The notes: generated from the letters alone by a model not told the origin. Counted from the first letter of the stretch, positions 46,328 through 56,304 are shown. The stretch: DNA of 64,000 nucleotides from Flavobacteriales bacterium UBA1494 (GCA_905182175.1 CAJJAT010000011.1:248001-312000), one strand, 5' to 3'. Program-made: numbers and translations.

Positions 46328-47623
46328 ATGCAATTAAGCAAATCGCAATCCCTTTTCGAAAGAGCAACAAAGTCGCTTGTTGGCGGTGTAAATAGCCCTG
46401 TTAGAGCATTCAATTCAGTTGGTGGAAATCCGCTATTTATTGAGCGAGGCGAGGGCATTCACATTTTCGATGTTGATGGCAACGAATACATTGATCTAAT
46501 TGGTTCTTACGGTCCACTTATTTTAGGTCATGCTCATCCGAAAGTTACGGCAGCGGTTAAAGCAGCGGTTGATAAAAGTTTCACGTATGGTGCAACAACG
46601 CTTGGTGAGGTTGAAATGGCTGAAATGGTAAAAGAGGCTTACCCACAATTGGAGAAAGTTCGATTTGTGAACTCGGGAACTGAGGCTGTTTTAAGTACGA
46701 TTCGATTGGCAAGAGCGTATACCGGAAACAACAAGATTGTAAAATTCGCAGGTTGTTACCACGGCCATACAGATGCACTGCTCGTTGCTGCAGGTTCTGG
46801 TCTAATGACCATGGGAATTCCTTCTAGTGCCGGTGTTCCTGAAAAAGCAGTGAACGATACCTTGATTGCACAGTACAATAACATTGAGAGTGTTAAAGAA
46901 TTGATTGCAAATAACAAAAACGAAATTGCTGCAATTTTTATTGAACCTGTCGCAGGAAACATGGGAGTTGTAGTTCCAGAGATGGACTTCATGAAAGAGC
47001 TTCGAAAAGTAACCGAAGAGGCTAACATTTTATTGGTAATTGATGAAGTAATGACAGGCTTCAGAAAGAAGTTCGGCGGTGCTCAAGATTATTTTGGAAT
47101 TGCAGCAGACATCACCTGCATGGGTAAGGTAATTGGTGGAGGAATGCCCGTTGGGGCATATGGCGGAAAAGCTGCTATTATGGACCTAGTATCGCCGTTA
47201 GGAAATGTTTACCAAGCAGGGACCTTGTCGGGCAGTCCAATTGCCATGGCTTGCGGATTAGCCACTTTAAAAGAGTTAAAAAATTACGATTACGATAGAG
47301 CCGACAGGTTAGGTAAGCAAATAAAAACATACTTAGAGGACGCAGCAAAGGAAAACGGCATTACCATTCAAGTCAATCAGTTTGGGTTAATGGTGAATCC
47401 ATTTTTTACTGCCGTAGAAGTAAAAGATTTTGAGACAGCTTCTACTTGCGATACCAAATTATTTGGAAAATTCTTTTGGGCAATGGCTGAATCTGGTCTG
47501 TATATTCCTCCTTCTCAGTTTGAAACGTGGTTTCTACCAATTAATATAACAGACGCTGAGATGGATGTGGTAGGAAGTAGAATTAAAAAAGCATTCCGGA
47601 CAATGTCTGGCGATAATAATTGA
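46328..47623 (+). CDS. hemL: Glutamate-1-semialdehyde 2,1-aminomutase
   Basis: The 431-residue PLP enzyme turns glutamate-1-semialdehyde, the HemA product, into 5-aminolevulinate. Landmarks: ATKSLVGGVNSPVRAF, VNSGTEAVLSTIRLARA, FAGCYHGHTDALLVAAGSG, LVIDEVMTGFR, and the PLP lysine in CMGKVIGGGMPVGAYGG (near residue 267). HemL closes the C5 route together with the fused HemA at 2.6 kb. It is followed by hemE after a spacer containing a REP-like element. Confidence 0.96.
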   Translation: MQLSKSQSLFERATKSLVGGVNSPVRAFNSVGGNPLFIERGEGIHIFDVDGNEYIDLIGSYGPLILGHAHPKVTAAVKAAVDKSFTYGATTLGEVEMAEMVKEAYPQLEKVRFVNSGTEAVLSTIRLARAYTGNNKIVKFAGCYHGHTDALLVAAGSGLMTMGIPSSAGVPEKAVNDTLIAQYNNIESVKELIANNKNEIAAIFIEPVAGNMGVVVPEMDFMKELRKVTEEANILLVIDEVMTGFRKKFGGAQDYFGIAADITCMGKVIGGGMPVGAYGGKAAIMDLVSPLGNVYQAGTLSGSPIAMACGLATLKELKNYDYDRADRLGKQIKTYLEDAAKENGITIQVNQFGLMVNPFFTAVEVKDFETASTCDTKLFGKFFWAMAESGLYIPPSQFETWFLPINITDAEMDVVGSRIKKAFRTMSGDNN

Positions 47624-47679
47624 GAACGTGCGGTGACAATTGATGCAAATCTCAAATGACAAGAGCTTTATTTTATCGC

Positions 47680-47760
47680 ATTTCGACTCCGCTCAATGTG
47701 ACAAAATAAAAATAAACGAAGAGGGTAATTTTTTGTCAGACTGAGCGATCGTCGAAGTCT
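47680..47760. repeat. REP-like inverted pair TTTCGACTCCGCTCA / TGAGCGATCGTCGAAG
   Basis: TTTCGACTCCGCTCAATGTG faces TGTCAGACTGAGCGATCGTC. These are diverged arms of the CTTCGACTxCGCTCAGTGTGACA palindrome scattered between genes in Bacteroidota. It sits between hemL and hemE, where it may act as a terminator or stability element (inference). Confidence 0.6.
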
Positions 47761-47834
47761 TAAACAAAAGTGATCAAATTAATTTTTTAACTCAACACAA
47801 CAACGGTGTTGGGTAATACCGAAAACCAAATAGA

Positions 47835-48860
47835 ATGACACAATTCAACGATAGATTTTTAAAGGCTTGCAGAAGAGAAGAAACGGACAGACCACCAGTA
47901 TGGTTTATGAGACAAGCAGGGCGATACCAAAAAGATTACAGGGAGATCAGAAAAACACATACCCTCGTTGATATTTGTAAAATTCCTGAGCTTTGCGCAC
48001 AAGTGACTTTATCGCCAATTCAGCAGTTTGGTTTTGACGCTGCCATTATTTTTTCTGACATTATGATTCCCTTGGAACCAATGGGAATTGATTTTCATTA
48101 CAAAGAAGGCGTAGGCCCTGTAATTTCAAACCCATTAACCTCTAAAAGAGATGTTGAAAATTTGAAGCCATTGGATTTTGGTAAAGATTTGCAATACACA
48201 GGAGCTTCATTGAATATTTTAAAAAGAGAATTGAACGTCCCTTGTTTAGGCTTCGTTGGGGCACCCTTCACACTTGCAAGTTACATGATTGAAGGTGGCC
48301 CTTCAAAAAGCTACATTAAGTTGAAGAACTTTATGTACGGTCAGACCGAGGCGTGGCATTTATTGATGAATAAATTAGCTACCAACATGGCTGACTACCT
48401 GTTGTACCAAGTTGAGAATGGCGCAATGGCGGTTCAAATATTTGACAGTTGGGTAGGCATTTTAAGTCAGGCTGATTTTAGAGAGTTCATTTTCCCTCAC
48501 ATGCAGAAAATGGTGCAGTACATTAAGAGCAAAACGGATGTGCCTGTTATTATTTTTGGAACGAACTCTTCTCACTTGTTATTGGACTTAAAAGCAACCA
48601 CTGCCGATGTTGTTGGCATTGATTGGAAAACCGATGTAGCTGAAGCTTGGAAAAGCATGAATTATGAGGTAGCTGTTCAAGGAAACTTGGACCCTACTTT
48701 GCTTTTTGGCGATTGGAAACTGATAGAAAAAAGAGCGAAAACATTGTTAGACTCTATTCCAAATAAACCTGGTTACATTTTCAATTTAGGACACGGAATT
48801 TTACCCAAAACACCCGAAGAGAACGTAAGAAGGTTGGTGAACTTGGTTCAAGGAAGGTAA
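47835..48860 (+). CDS. hemE: Uroporphyrinogen decarboxylase
   Basis: The 341-residue enzyme removes four carboxyls from uroporphyrinogen III to give coproporphyrinogen III. It has PPVWFMRQAGRYQKDYRE with the catalytic-site Arg and the signature GFVGAPFTLASYMIEGGPSK, plus IFSDIMIPLEPMG with the conserved Asp and GHGILPKTPEENV at the end. It completes the run of early heme steps encoded in the window. Confidence 0.97.
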   Translation: MTQFNDRFLKACRREETDRPPVWFMRQAGRYQKDYREIRKTHTLVDICKIPELCAQVTLSPIQQFGFDAAIIFSDIMIPLEPMGIDFHYKEGVGPVISNPLTSKRDVENLKPLDFGKDLQYTGASLNILKRELNVPCLGFVGAPFTLASYMIEGGPSKSYIKLKNFMYGQTEAWHLLMNKLATNMADYLLYQVENGAMAVQIFDSWVGILSQADFREFIFPHMQKMVQYIKSKTDVPVIIFGTNSSHLLLDLKATTADVVGIDWKTDVAEAWKSMNYEVAVQGNLDPTLLFGDWKLIEKRAKTLLDSIPNKPGYIFNLGHGILPKTPEENVRRLVNLVQGR

Positions 48861-48901
48861 TCTGACTGATCTTTTGTACATTTATCCAAAAAATTAAAGT
48901 C

Positions 48902-49636
48902 ATGCATTTGACGTCAATATTAAGCTTCCTTTTACTTCTTGTGTTCAACCTACAATTTGTCTTGGCCCAAGAAACTTCGGGTACAGCAAGAATATATACG
49001 CAACCTGCACTAGCCGTTATTAAAGTTGATGGCAAATTTGTAGTCTATGGAAACGAGCTAAAGTTAGATAGTGGAATACACGTTGTAGAAGCTTGGATTG
49101 AAGGGTATGCTTTTATTCAAAAGGAATTTAGATTATCAAAAGATGAGTTCAAAACTGTCAGAGTGAAACTATTGCGATCAGAGGAGTATGTTCTTCACCG
49201 AAAAAAATTTCTACTGTATCGAACTCAAAAGAACATGCTTAGATATATACCCATTATGGCTTATACTGGATATGCCGCTATTAGCCTTAATAAATTAAGA
49301 GTGTTAAGTAACGATGCAGATAAAAATTACGCATTGGCAACAGAAGCCAAGACTAGCTACAATAATGGATTCTGGTTAAACGACATAGAAGAAAATAGAT
49401 TCATTTATAACGAAAGTAAAGCAGCGTACGAGCAGAACATTAAAGACATAAATAAAAAGCGAACCGAGTTTGCCATAGTAACTGGGGGCGCTGCAATAAT
49501 TGGGTTTCTAACTTGGAAAGCAGCATCCAAACTAGAAAAGCCAATTTTAAAAGACGAATCGCAAATGCACCGCTTTACATTTACTCCTATTATTTTGCCT
49601 ACCACAAGTGGCGTTCATCTCGCTTATCGATTTTAA
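48902..49636 (+). CDS. PEGA-domain secreted protein
   Basis: Signal peptide (MHLTSILSFLLLLVFNLQFVLAQ) and a PEGA-like domain of about 70 residues (GTARIYTQPALAVIKVDGKF, GIHVVEAWIEGYAFIQKEF), then a hydrophobic segment near 115-130, a charged helical region and a second hydrophobic segment (FAIVTGGAAIIGFLTWKAAS). 244 residues. PEGA domains occur in surface-layer and envelope proteins. Function unknown. The lipoprotein gene starts two bases after the stop. Confidence 0.7.
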   Translation: MHLTSILSFLLLLVFNLQFVLAQETSGTARIYTQPALAVIKVDGKFVVYGNELKLDSGIHVVEAWIEGYAFIQKEFRLSKDEFKTVRVKLLRSEEYVLHRKKFLLYRTQKNMLRYIPIMAYTGYAAISLNKLRVLSNDADKNYALATEAKTSYNNGFWLNDIEENRFIYNESKAAYEQNIKDINKKRTEFAIVTGGAAIIGFLTWKAASKLEKPILKDESQMHRFTFTPIILPTTSGVHLAYRF

Positions 49637-49638
49637 TT

Positions 49639-50022
49639 ATGAAAAAGGTCGCTCTATTTTTAATAATTGGTCTGGTTGTTTTTTCTTGTAAAAAAGACAA
49701 TGAATTAGACGACTCTGCTCTTGGCTTCAACCCCTACGAAAACCCTGTCAATCCTTATGTTACAGTGGTGCAAAGCACAGTAGTAAATTCAAACATTCTT
49801 ATCCTTGATTTACAAATACATCGAGATAGAATTCCTGACAACGTTGACATGCGATTTGTGCAACAAGGAATAATAGATCCATTTGGAGACACACTCGTCA
49901 CAGCAAAAGAAAGAAACATCTTCGTTAGGAAAAACGAAACAGGACCAAGTACTTATAAAATAGGGCTTTACGATACTGAAAACAATAGAATAAGTACTCT
50001 TTTTGAATATACTTATCAGTAA
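49639..50022 (+). CDS. Small hypothetical lipoprotein
   Basis: From the ATG at 49639: a lipoprotein signal MKKVALFLIIGLVVFSCKKD with lipid-bearing Cys17, then about 110 residues rich in beta structure (NPYVTVVQSTVVNSNILILD) ending in EYTYQ. 127 residues. No family recognised. A longer upstream frame (from 49513) would overlap the PEGA gene and bury the signal peptide, so I reject it. Co-transcribed with the PEGA-domain gene. Confidence 0.75.
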   Translation: MKKVALFLIIGLVVFSCKKDNELDDSALGFNPYENPVNPYVTVVQSTVVNSNILILDLQIHRDRIPDNVDMRFVQQGIIDPFGDTLVTAKERNIFVRKNETGPSTYKIGLYDTENNRISTLFEYTYQ

Positions 50023-50204
50023 AGGATCAGCATTAGATCATTTACATTAATATACTCTCATTCTTATCTCCAGACAACCTTTTTCCAAATCACTAGGTTC
50101 TATATTTGAAACCCGAACCTAATTAAAGTGACTTTAAACGAAGAAAACTTGATGGAGCACATGCGAAAAAATCGGCATGCTCAAAAGAGTTTGGTTAATA
50201 AATC

Positions 50205-51494
50205 CTACTTCCCATACTTCCCATCGTACTTTTTCCACAATTCAATTTGAGGGTTGGTCAACTCAATTTGCTTGCCTTGAATAAAAGCTAACGTTACCTG
50301 ATTTCCTCTCATGTCCAATGCGTCACCAGCTGAAATAAACAAGGTCGCGTATTTACCTTCTTCAATACTCCCAACTACCTTATCAATTCCTAAAATTTTA
50401 GCGGTATTTAACGTAATCATACTCAGAGCAGCCTCCTTATCCACACCATAAGCTACAGCGGTACCAGCGTAGAAAGGTAAATTCCGAGTTCCCATTGCTT
50501 CCATTCTTCCTGAGTTTTCCAAACTTACCAGAATTCCTTTGTCTGCCAATATCTTTGGCATTTTATACGGTAAGTCCACATCGTCGTCTTGGTTCATTGG
50601 TAAATCGTGTACCCTTCTTAAAATCACAGGAATTTTTCTATCTTTTAGTAAATCCGACAGCAACCAAGCGTCATACCCCCCAACTAATACGATCTCGAAA
50701 TCATAGTCGTCGAAAAAGTAAATCGCATCCGTTATTTCTTGAACTCGGTTGGCATGAATAAAAACCTTCTTCTTTTTAGAAAAAACGGACTTCATTGACT
50801 CAAAGCGAATGTTTATTTCTAAGTGAAAATCTGCCTTATTATACGCTTCTGCTTCTTTAAAAAACTGCTTAATCTCTTCTACACTTTTAGCATACTTTTT
50901 TTCCCACTCTCCGTCCTTCTTTTTGTCAGAACCCATAGAAGTTTTTGCTGTTGGCCAATTGAGGTGAATGCCATTATCTTCTTTTAAAACAGCATCTTCC
51001 CAATTCCATCCGTCTAAATTAAAAATAGAAGAGGTTCCGGTGATTACTCCTCCAATAGGGGCTACTTCAGCTATTAAAACACCATTCGTTCTTACTGTCG
51101 GAGTAATTCTAGATTCTGTATTGTATGCAATTAAACTTCGTACATGGGGCTTAAACTGTCCTACTTCTTGTTGATCTCGACTTGCTCTTACAGCACTAAT
51201 CTCCACCAAACCCAACCGACTGTTAGGTGCAATAAATCCCGGGTACAAGTGCTTTCCGTCACAGTGAATTACTTTATCGTATTTCGTGGAGTCCATTCGA
51301 ATATCAATGGCCGACAGAACCATGTTAATTTTACCGTCCACAAAGCCAACTGCAGAATTGGGAATTATTTTGCCGTTTCCTACATGCGCCTTAGCACCCA
51401 ACAACAAAACAGACTGACTTTGAGCTGCGGCAGGTGTTTGAGCTGTTGCTGAAAACCCTAGAAGGCAAGCTATTATTACTAGTAAGTTCTTCAT
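50205..51494 (-). CDS. Secreted amidohydrolase-family protein (second of a pair)
   Basis: From the ATG at 51494: signal peptide MKNLLVIIACLLGFSATAQ and an amidohydrolase/imidazolonepropionase-like fold of about 410 residues (GKHLYPGFIAPNSRLGLVEI, IFIHANRVQEITDAIYFFDD-like region, and closing EAALSMITLNTAKILGID, GSIEEGKYATLFI). The usual metal-binding HxH after the first strand is replaced by APNSRLG, so it may be catalytically altered. The start lies one base after the stop of the larger amidohydrolase, and the pair is conserved in Bacteroidota. Confidence 0.82.
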   Translation of the reverse strand: MKNLLVIIACLLGFSATAQTPAAAQSQSVLLLGAKAHVGNGKIIPNSAVGFVDGKINMVLSAIDIRMDSTKYDKVIHCDGKHLYPGFIAPNSRLGLVEISAVRASRDQQEVGQFKPHVRSLIAYNTESRITPTVRTNGVLIAEVAPIGGVITGTSSIFNLDGWNWEDAVLKEDNGIHLNWPTAKTSMGSDKKKDGEWEKKYAKSVEEIKQFFKEAEAYNKADFHLEINIRFESMKSVFSKKKKVFIHANRVQEITDAIYFFDDYDFEIVLVGGYDAWLLSDLLKDRKIPVILRRVHDLPMNQDDDVDLPYKMPKILADKGILVSLENSGRMEAMGTRNLPFYAGTAVAYGVDKEAALSMITLNTAKILGIDKVVGSIEEGKYATLFISAGDALDMRGNQVTLAFIQGKQIELTNPQIELWKKYDGKYGK

Positions 51495-51495
51495 C

Positions 51496-54400
51496 TTATT
51501 CTTCCAAGGTATCACATTCGTACAACATTTTCTTCTCTTTTTTAATCGGTTGCGTTGGCTTTCCAGCTTTCTTCTCCTTCATCATTTTTGCAATCAATCG
51601 CTCGCGTTCAGCTTGCACTTTTTTTCGCAACTCTACATCTCGACTGGCATCGTAATATGGCATTCCATCAATATACGTTGTCACCACTTTGGCATAAATG
51701 GAGAGAGGATTATCAGTCCACAACACCAGGTCAGCATCTTTCCCTTTCTTGATACTTCCTATTCGATCATCTAAATGCAACATTTTAGCAGGATTTAAAG
51801 TGACAAATTTCCACGCTTCCACTTCTGAAACACCTCCATACTTTACTGCTTTTGCAGCCTCTTGATTTAACCTTCTACCCATCTCTGCATCGTCAGAATT
51901 AAAGCCCGTTAGTACTCCTTGCTTGTGCATAATAGCACCATTGTATGGAATAGCATCGTTTACTTCAAACTTGTACGCCCACCAATCAGAAAAAGTAGAA
52001 CCAGCAGCCCCATGCTCTCTCAGTTTATCTGCAACCTTGTACCCTTCCAAAACATGGGTAAAAGTGTTTATCCTAAATTCCATTGAGTCTGCTACGTGCA
52101 TTAACATATTAATCTCGGACTGAATGTAGGAATGGCAGGTTACAAATCGCTGGCTATCTAGTATCTGCGAAAGCACATCTAACTCAATGTCAAACCTTGG
52201 CGCAAAACTTTTAGATTGATCTCTCTTGCTTTTAGCGTTAAATAAGGTCCAATTCGACTGGTACTCCTTCGCCCTTAAGAAGGCATCGTAATACACTTGC
52301 TCAACCCCCATTCTTGTCTGCGGAAAACGGACGGTATTAAAATCTCCCCAATTCGACTGCTTCACATTTTCTCCCAGTGCAAATTTTATAAATCCATCCG
52401 CTCCTTCCACCTTCATTTTTTCAGGAGATTTACCCCAACGTAATTTGATCAGTGCCGATTGTCCCCCAATAGGATTAGCAGAACCATGCAACAGTTGAGA
52501 AGTTGTTACACCTCCTGACAATTGACGGTAAATGTTAATGTCATCAGAATTTACAACATCTGAAATACTTACTTCGGCAGTAACAGCCTGCCCTGACTCA
52601 TTTACTCCGTTGTTAATAGCGATGTGCGAATGTTCATCAATAATTCCGGAAGTTAGGTGTAAATCAGTCGCATCTATTTCTCGAAAGCTACCGCCCATTT
52701 TGGGAAACATCACTTCCATGTTGATTTTATACCCTACCATCTCAATTTTGCCATTGACCACAAAAACATCGTGATTTCTTAAAACACCTTCCGTCTCATT
52801 GGTCCAGACCGTAGCATTTTTAAACAAAAGATTTTCGGTTGTAGAAGGAATGCTGTCCTCCCAACCAAAAGCCATGTTCGGATAAAACACACTTCCATTT
52901 ATTTCTTCTTTCTCAATTTTTGTAGTGTCTGTTTTTGGTGTTTCTTTCGATTCGTCGCTATTTGTCTTTTTAATAGCAGCCCAGTCTTTCCATACACCAC
53001 CAACCAGGGTTTTACCACTCCAAATTCTGCTCTGAGAATCACTAACACTTCCACTTAACCGATACAATTTTTCATTCATTGTAAAACTTAAGTTGATTCG
53101 ATTATTTTCAAGCTTCACCTTTGCATCTATCTTTTCTTTCGTGTTTTTCTTCGCCACTTTGCCTATCATGGAATTACCTTCTCCTGTTAGTGTCAAGTCA
53201 AATTGCTCGTTTTTATTAATATTCAAACTATAATCCCCGGCATACTCGAAGAAACTCAACGGTTCATAACTATGCTCGATTCCGTTCACCCAGTTAGAGT
53301 GCAACTTTGTTTTTTCTTGAAAAACAGTGTCAGAAAGAATAATAAAATTTGCCAGCTTACCTTTATCCAGTGTGCCCATCATTTTTGAAGCACCTATTAA
53401 CTTGGCAGGGATTTCAGTTAGACTTTGAACGGCTGCATCTCTACTTAATCCCTGCTCAATCGCTTTTTCTAAATTTGCAAAAAACTCCTTTTCAGTTTTT
53501 AATCCATCCGATGTTATTGCAAATTCAACTCCCGCATTGCTCAGGTAACTCAAGTTTTGTGGTGCTAGTTCCCAATCCTTCATTTTAGAAAGAGGCAGTC
53601 GAATAGTCGTAAAAGGGTCACTTACATCATACGCCTTTGGGAATTTAATTGGAACAATTAAAGCCGCTTCTGTGGCTTTAATCTCTTGCATTCGCTTGTA
53701 CTCTGTACCATCTCCTTTTAAAATAAATTGGAACCCAAATTCATCCCCAATTTTATCAGCTCTAAGCTGTGAAAGAGTTCCGTAAGCATCAAAAATTTTT
53801 GGCAAGCCTTTTGTTTCTTCAATAGCCGCTAGACTTCGATTGTATTCAGTTCTCTCCCTATTATCGACGTACCACTTCGCGTCAAAATGTACTTGCCTAA
53901 TCAGTGCAATCATACCTATTAGCGAGGAAGGGTAACTTTGTTTTGAACTCCCTTTATTAAAAGAATACTGACTTGCACTTTCCGCTTGAAGTACCTTAAA
54001 ATTATCTCCATCATTTAACGCAACTAGTGCAGACGTTCCCCGTAATAATCCATCGTGCTGGTGTGTTAAAACCGTTCCAAATCCCATTTTTCGATACTTG
54101 TCAGCATCTTCCTTTTTTGGTCCTACCTCATCGGCAGCTTTTGTTTCTGGCCTAACAGCTTGATTCCAATAAAAAATTGACTCTTTCTTCGATTCTATTT
54201 GTGGTTTCTGCCCTCTGCTACTGCCAACATTTTTAACAGGTTCTAATCCATATTGAGTATGTAAATCAATGAACGAAGGATAAATAAATTTTCCTTTTGC
54301 ATCGATTACAAGTGTATTAGCAGGTAAGATTACAGCAGTTCCAACTGCTACAACCTTTTCATTTTGGATCAATAACGTTGCGTTTTGCAATAGCTGTCCA

Positions 54401-54537
54401 CTTTTTACATGAATGGTGGCATTGGTTATCGCAGTGTAGTGATTTTTAACATTTTTGGTTCCGTTCACCGGCTTCCAAGTTTGCGAAGAAGCTCCAAAAA
54501 AAGAGAGCACTAAAAGAGAAAGAAGTATTTTTTGCAT
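51496..54537 (-). CDS. Secreted double-domain amidohydrolase
   Basis: From the ATG at 54537: signal peptide MQKILLSLLVLSFFGASSQ, 1013 residues. It carries two amidohydrolase domains. The first (about 20-430) has KGKFIYPSFIDLHTQYGLEP and closes with GTLDKGKLANFIILSD. After a linker comes the second with a metal-binding HxH in SGIIDEHSHIAINNGVNESG, SGGVTTSQLLHGSANPIGGQ, RFVTCHSYIQSE, and the closing RIGSIKKGKDADLVLWTDNP. Only the second domain has the canonical metal ligands. Substrate unknown; periplasmic peptidase-like roles are a common guess for the family. Confidence 0.85.
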   Translation of the reverse strand: MQKILLSLLVLSFFGASSQTWKPVNGTKNVKNHYTAITNATIHVKSGQLLQNATLLIQNEKVVAVGTAVILPANTLVIDAKGKFIYPSFIDLHTQYGLEPVKNVGSSRGQKPQIESKKESIFYWNQAVRPETKAADEVGPKKEDADKYRKMGFGTVLTHQHDGLLRGTSALVALNDGDNFKVLQAESASQYSFNKGSSKQSYPSSLIGMIALIRQVHFDAKWYVDNRERTEYNRSLAAIEETKGLPKIFDAYGTLSQLRADKIGDEFGFQFILKGDGTEYKRMQEIKATEAALIVPIKFPKAYDVSDPFTTIRLPLSKMKDWELAPQNLSYLSNAGVEFAITSDGLKTEKEFFANLEKAIEQGLSRDAAVQSLTEIPAKLIGASKMMGTLDKGKLANFIILSDTVFQEKTKLHSNWVNGIEHSYEPLSFFEYAGDYSLNINKNEQFDLTLTGEGNSMIGKVAKKNTKEKIDAKVKLENNRINLSFTMNEKLYRLSGSVSDSQSRIWSGKTLVGGVWKDWAAIKKTNSDESKETPKTDTTKIEKEEINGSVFYPNMAFGWEDSIPSTTENLLFKNATVWTNETEGVLRNHDVFVVNGKIEMVGYKINMEVMFPKMGGSFREIDATDLHLTSGIIDEHSHIAINNGVNESGQAVTAEVSISDVVNSDDINIYRQLSGGVTTSQLLHGSANPIGGQSALIKLRWGKSPEKMKVEGADGFIKFALGENVKQSNWGDFNTVRFPQTRMGVEQVYYDAFLRAKEYQSNWTLFNAKSKRDQSKSFAPRFDIELDVLSQILDSQRFVTCHSYIQSEINMLMHVADSMEFRINTFTHVLEGYKVADKLREHGAAGSTFSDWWAYKFEVNDAIPYNGAIMHKQGVLTGFNSDDAEMGRRLNQEAAKAVKYGGVSEVEAWKFVTLNPAKMLHLDDRIGSIKKGKDADLVLWTDNPLSIYAKVVTTYIDGMPYYDASRDVELRKKVQAERERLIAKMMKEKKAGKPTQPIKKEKKMLYECDTLEE

Positions 54538-54620
54538 ATATTTCGGCCAAAACTCAAAAATAAAGAAAACAAGCCGCCATCGTAAAGATTTGGTTTTATA
54601 CATTTACAAAAATTATACCC

Positions 54621-55082
54621 ATGGAAACAGGATTAACCCATCTGCATAACCTACTTCGATACGCAATCGTTATATTTTTAATTATCAACGTTGTGAAGTC
54701 TTTTTTAGGCTGGTTTGGTAAAAAGGAATATACAGCAGGTGACAATAAGTTGAGTTTGTTCTTATTCATAACTGCGCACTTGCAACTAGTTATTGGGTTA
54801 GTGTTGTACTTTATTAGTGACATTGTTCAGGGCTATAAGGCGATGCCAATGATTGATATTATGAAAGACTCAGTAGCTCGTTTCTGGGTTGTTGAACACA
54901 TGCTTTCTATGATTGTTGGAATTGTAATCATCACCTTGGGTAGAATTATGGCGAAAAAAGCTAAAACTGATGGAGCAAAATTCAGAAGACAGGCCATTTA
55001 CTTTACGCTCGCCATGGTAATAATTTTCGCTGCTATCCCTTGGCCTTGGGCTGTTGCAGGAATCGCTAGGCCGTGGTTTTAA
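54621..55082 (+). CDS. Four-segment membrane protein, cytochrome-B-like annotation
   Basis: The 153-residue protein has four membrane helices with conserved histidines in helices 1, 2 and 3 (GLTHLHNLLRYAIV, ITAHLQLVIGLVLYFI, VVEHMLSMIVGIV), a pattern in which heme binding is possible, and closes with IPWPWAVAGIARPWF. Homologues in Bacteroidota are often labelled cytochrome B family without experimental support. Divergent from the amidohydrolases; followed by hflX after 14 bases. Confidence 0.7.
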   Translation: METGLTHLHNLLRYAIVIFLIINVVKSFLGWFGKKEYTAGDNKLSLFLFITAHLQLVIGLVLYFISDIVQGYKAMPMIDIMKDSVARFWVVEHMLSMIVGIVIITLGRIMAKKAKTDGAKFRRQAIYFTLAMVIIFAAIPWPWAVAGIARPWF

Positions 55083-55096
55083 TCTTAAATTAATAT

Positions 55097-56284
55097 ATGC
55101 ATCACACTTTAGATCAGGAAATTGAAACAGCAGTTCTTATCGGCGTAATCACGCAAGAACAGAGAGAAGATCAAGTTGAGGAATATTTAGATGAATTGGC
55201 CTTTCTTGCTGAAACAGCGGGGGCTCAAACGGTGAAACGTTTTACTCAGAAGTTAGCCAAATCGCACCCCAAAACCTTTGTTGGAACAGGAAAACTACAA
55301 GAAATTGTAAGCTACGTGAATCAGGAGAAAATTGGAATGGTAATTTTTGATGATGAACTTTCTCCATCTCAAACGAGAAACATTGAAAATGCTTTTAATG
55401 AAACTAAAGTTTTAGATAGAAGTAAACTGATCTTAGACATTTTTGCAAAAAGAGCCCGGACCGCCGCCGCCAAAACTCAAGTAGAATTAGCTCAATACGA
55501 GTATCTTTTACCTCGATTAACTCGAATGTGGACACACCTTTCTCGACAAAAAGGTGGGATTGGAATGAGAGGTCCTGGCGAAACGGAAATTGAAACAGAT
55601 AGAAGAATTATACGCGATAAAATTGCGCTACTAAAAACCAAATTAAGTAAGATTGATAAGCAAAAGGCCACCCAACGAAAAGGTCGAGAGCAAATGATTC
55701 GAGCCGCGTTGGTTGGGTATACCAATGTTGGAAAGTCTACGTTAATGAATTTGCTTTCAAAGTCAGATGTGTTTGCTGAAAACAAATTATTTGCAACGTT
55801 AGACACTACTGTCCGAAAAATTGTCGTGGGTAATTTGCCTTTTCTATTAACCGATACGGTTGGGTTTATTCGCAAGCTTCCGCATCACTTGGTAGACTCT
55901 TTTAAATCTACCTTAGATGAAGTTAGAGAGGCTGATGTTTTGCTGCATGTAGTCGATATCTCGCATGCTCAATTCGAAGATCAAATTGCGACTGTGAACC
56001 AAACCTTGCAAGATTTAGGGGCAAAAGACAAGCCCACCATTATGATTTTTAACAAGGTGGATGCATTTACTTACGTGAAGAAAGACGAGGATGACTTAAC
56101 TCCTGAGACCAAAGAAAACATGAGTTTGGAAGATTTAAAAAACACCTTTATGGCGACGGAAAACTATCCTGCCATTTTTATTTCTGCTCAAGAAAGAATC
56201 AATTACGAAGAACTTCGAGAAATGCTTTACGATCAAATTCATGCACTTCACTTGAAGATTTATCCACACAGATTATTGTATTAA
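55097..56284 (+). CDS. hflX: GTPase HflX
   Basis: The 395-residue protein has the HflX N-terminal domain (PKTFVGTGKLQEIVSYV, IFDDELSPSQTRNIE), the coiled linker with GGIGMRGPGETEIETDRR, and a GTPase domain: P-loop GYTNVGKST (207-215), TLDTTVRKI, TDTVGFIRKLPH, and IFNKVDAF. HflX splits stalled or stress-damaged 70S ribosomes. The two flanking genes do not show a related function. Confidence 0.96.
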   Translation: MHHTLDQEIETAVLIGVITQEQREDQVEEYLDELAFLAETAGAQTVKRFTQKLAKSHPKTFVGTGKLQEIVSYVNQEKIGMVIFDDELSPSQTRNIENAFNETKVLDRSKLILDIFAKRARTAAAKTQVELAQYEYLLPRLTRMWTHLSRQKGGIGMRGPGETEIETDRRIIRDKIALLKTKLSKIDKQKATQRKGREQMIRAALVGYTNVGKSTLMNLLSKSDVFAENKLFATLDTTVRKIVVGNLPFLLTDTVGFIRKLPHHLVDSFKSTLDEVREADVLLHVVDISHAQFEDQIATVNQTLQDLGAKDKPTIMIFNKVDAFTYVKKDEDDLTPETKENMSLEDLKNTFMATENYPAIFISAQERINYEELREMLYDQIHALHLKIYPHRLLY

Positions 56285-56304
56285 TAAAATTAAAACACTT
56301 AAAA

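Noticed and set aside
49513-49638. Longer N-terminus of the lipoprotein
   Set aside because: It overlaps the PEGA-domain gene in another frame and would bury the lipoprotein signal.
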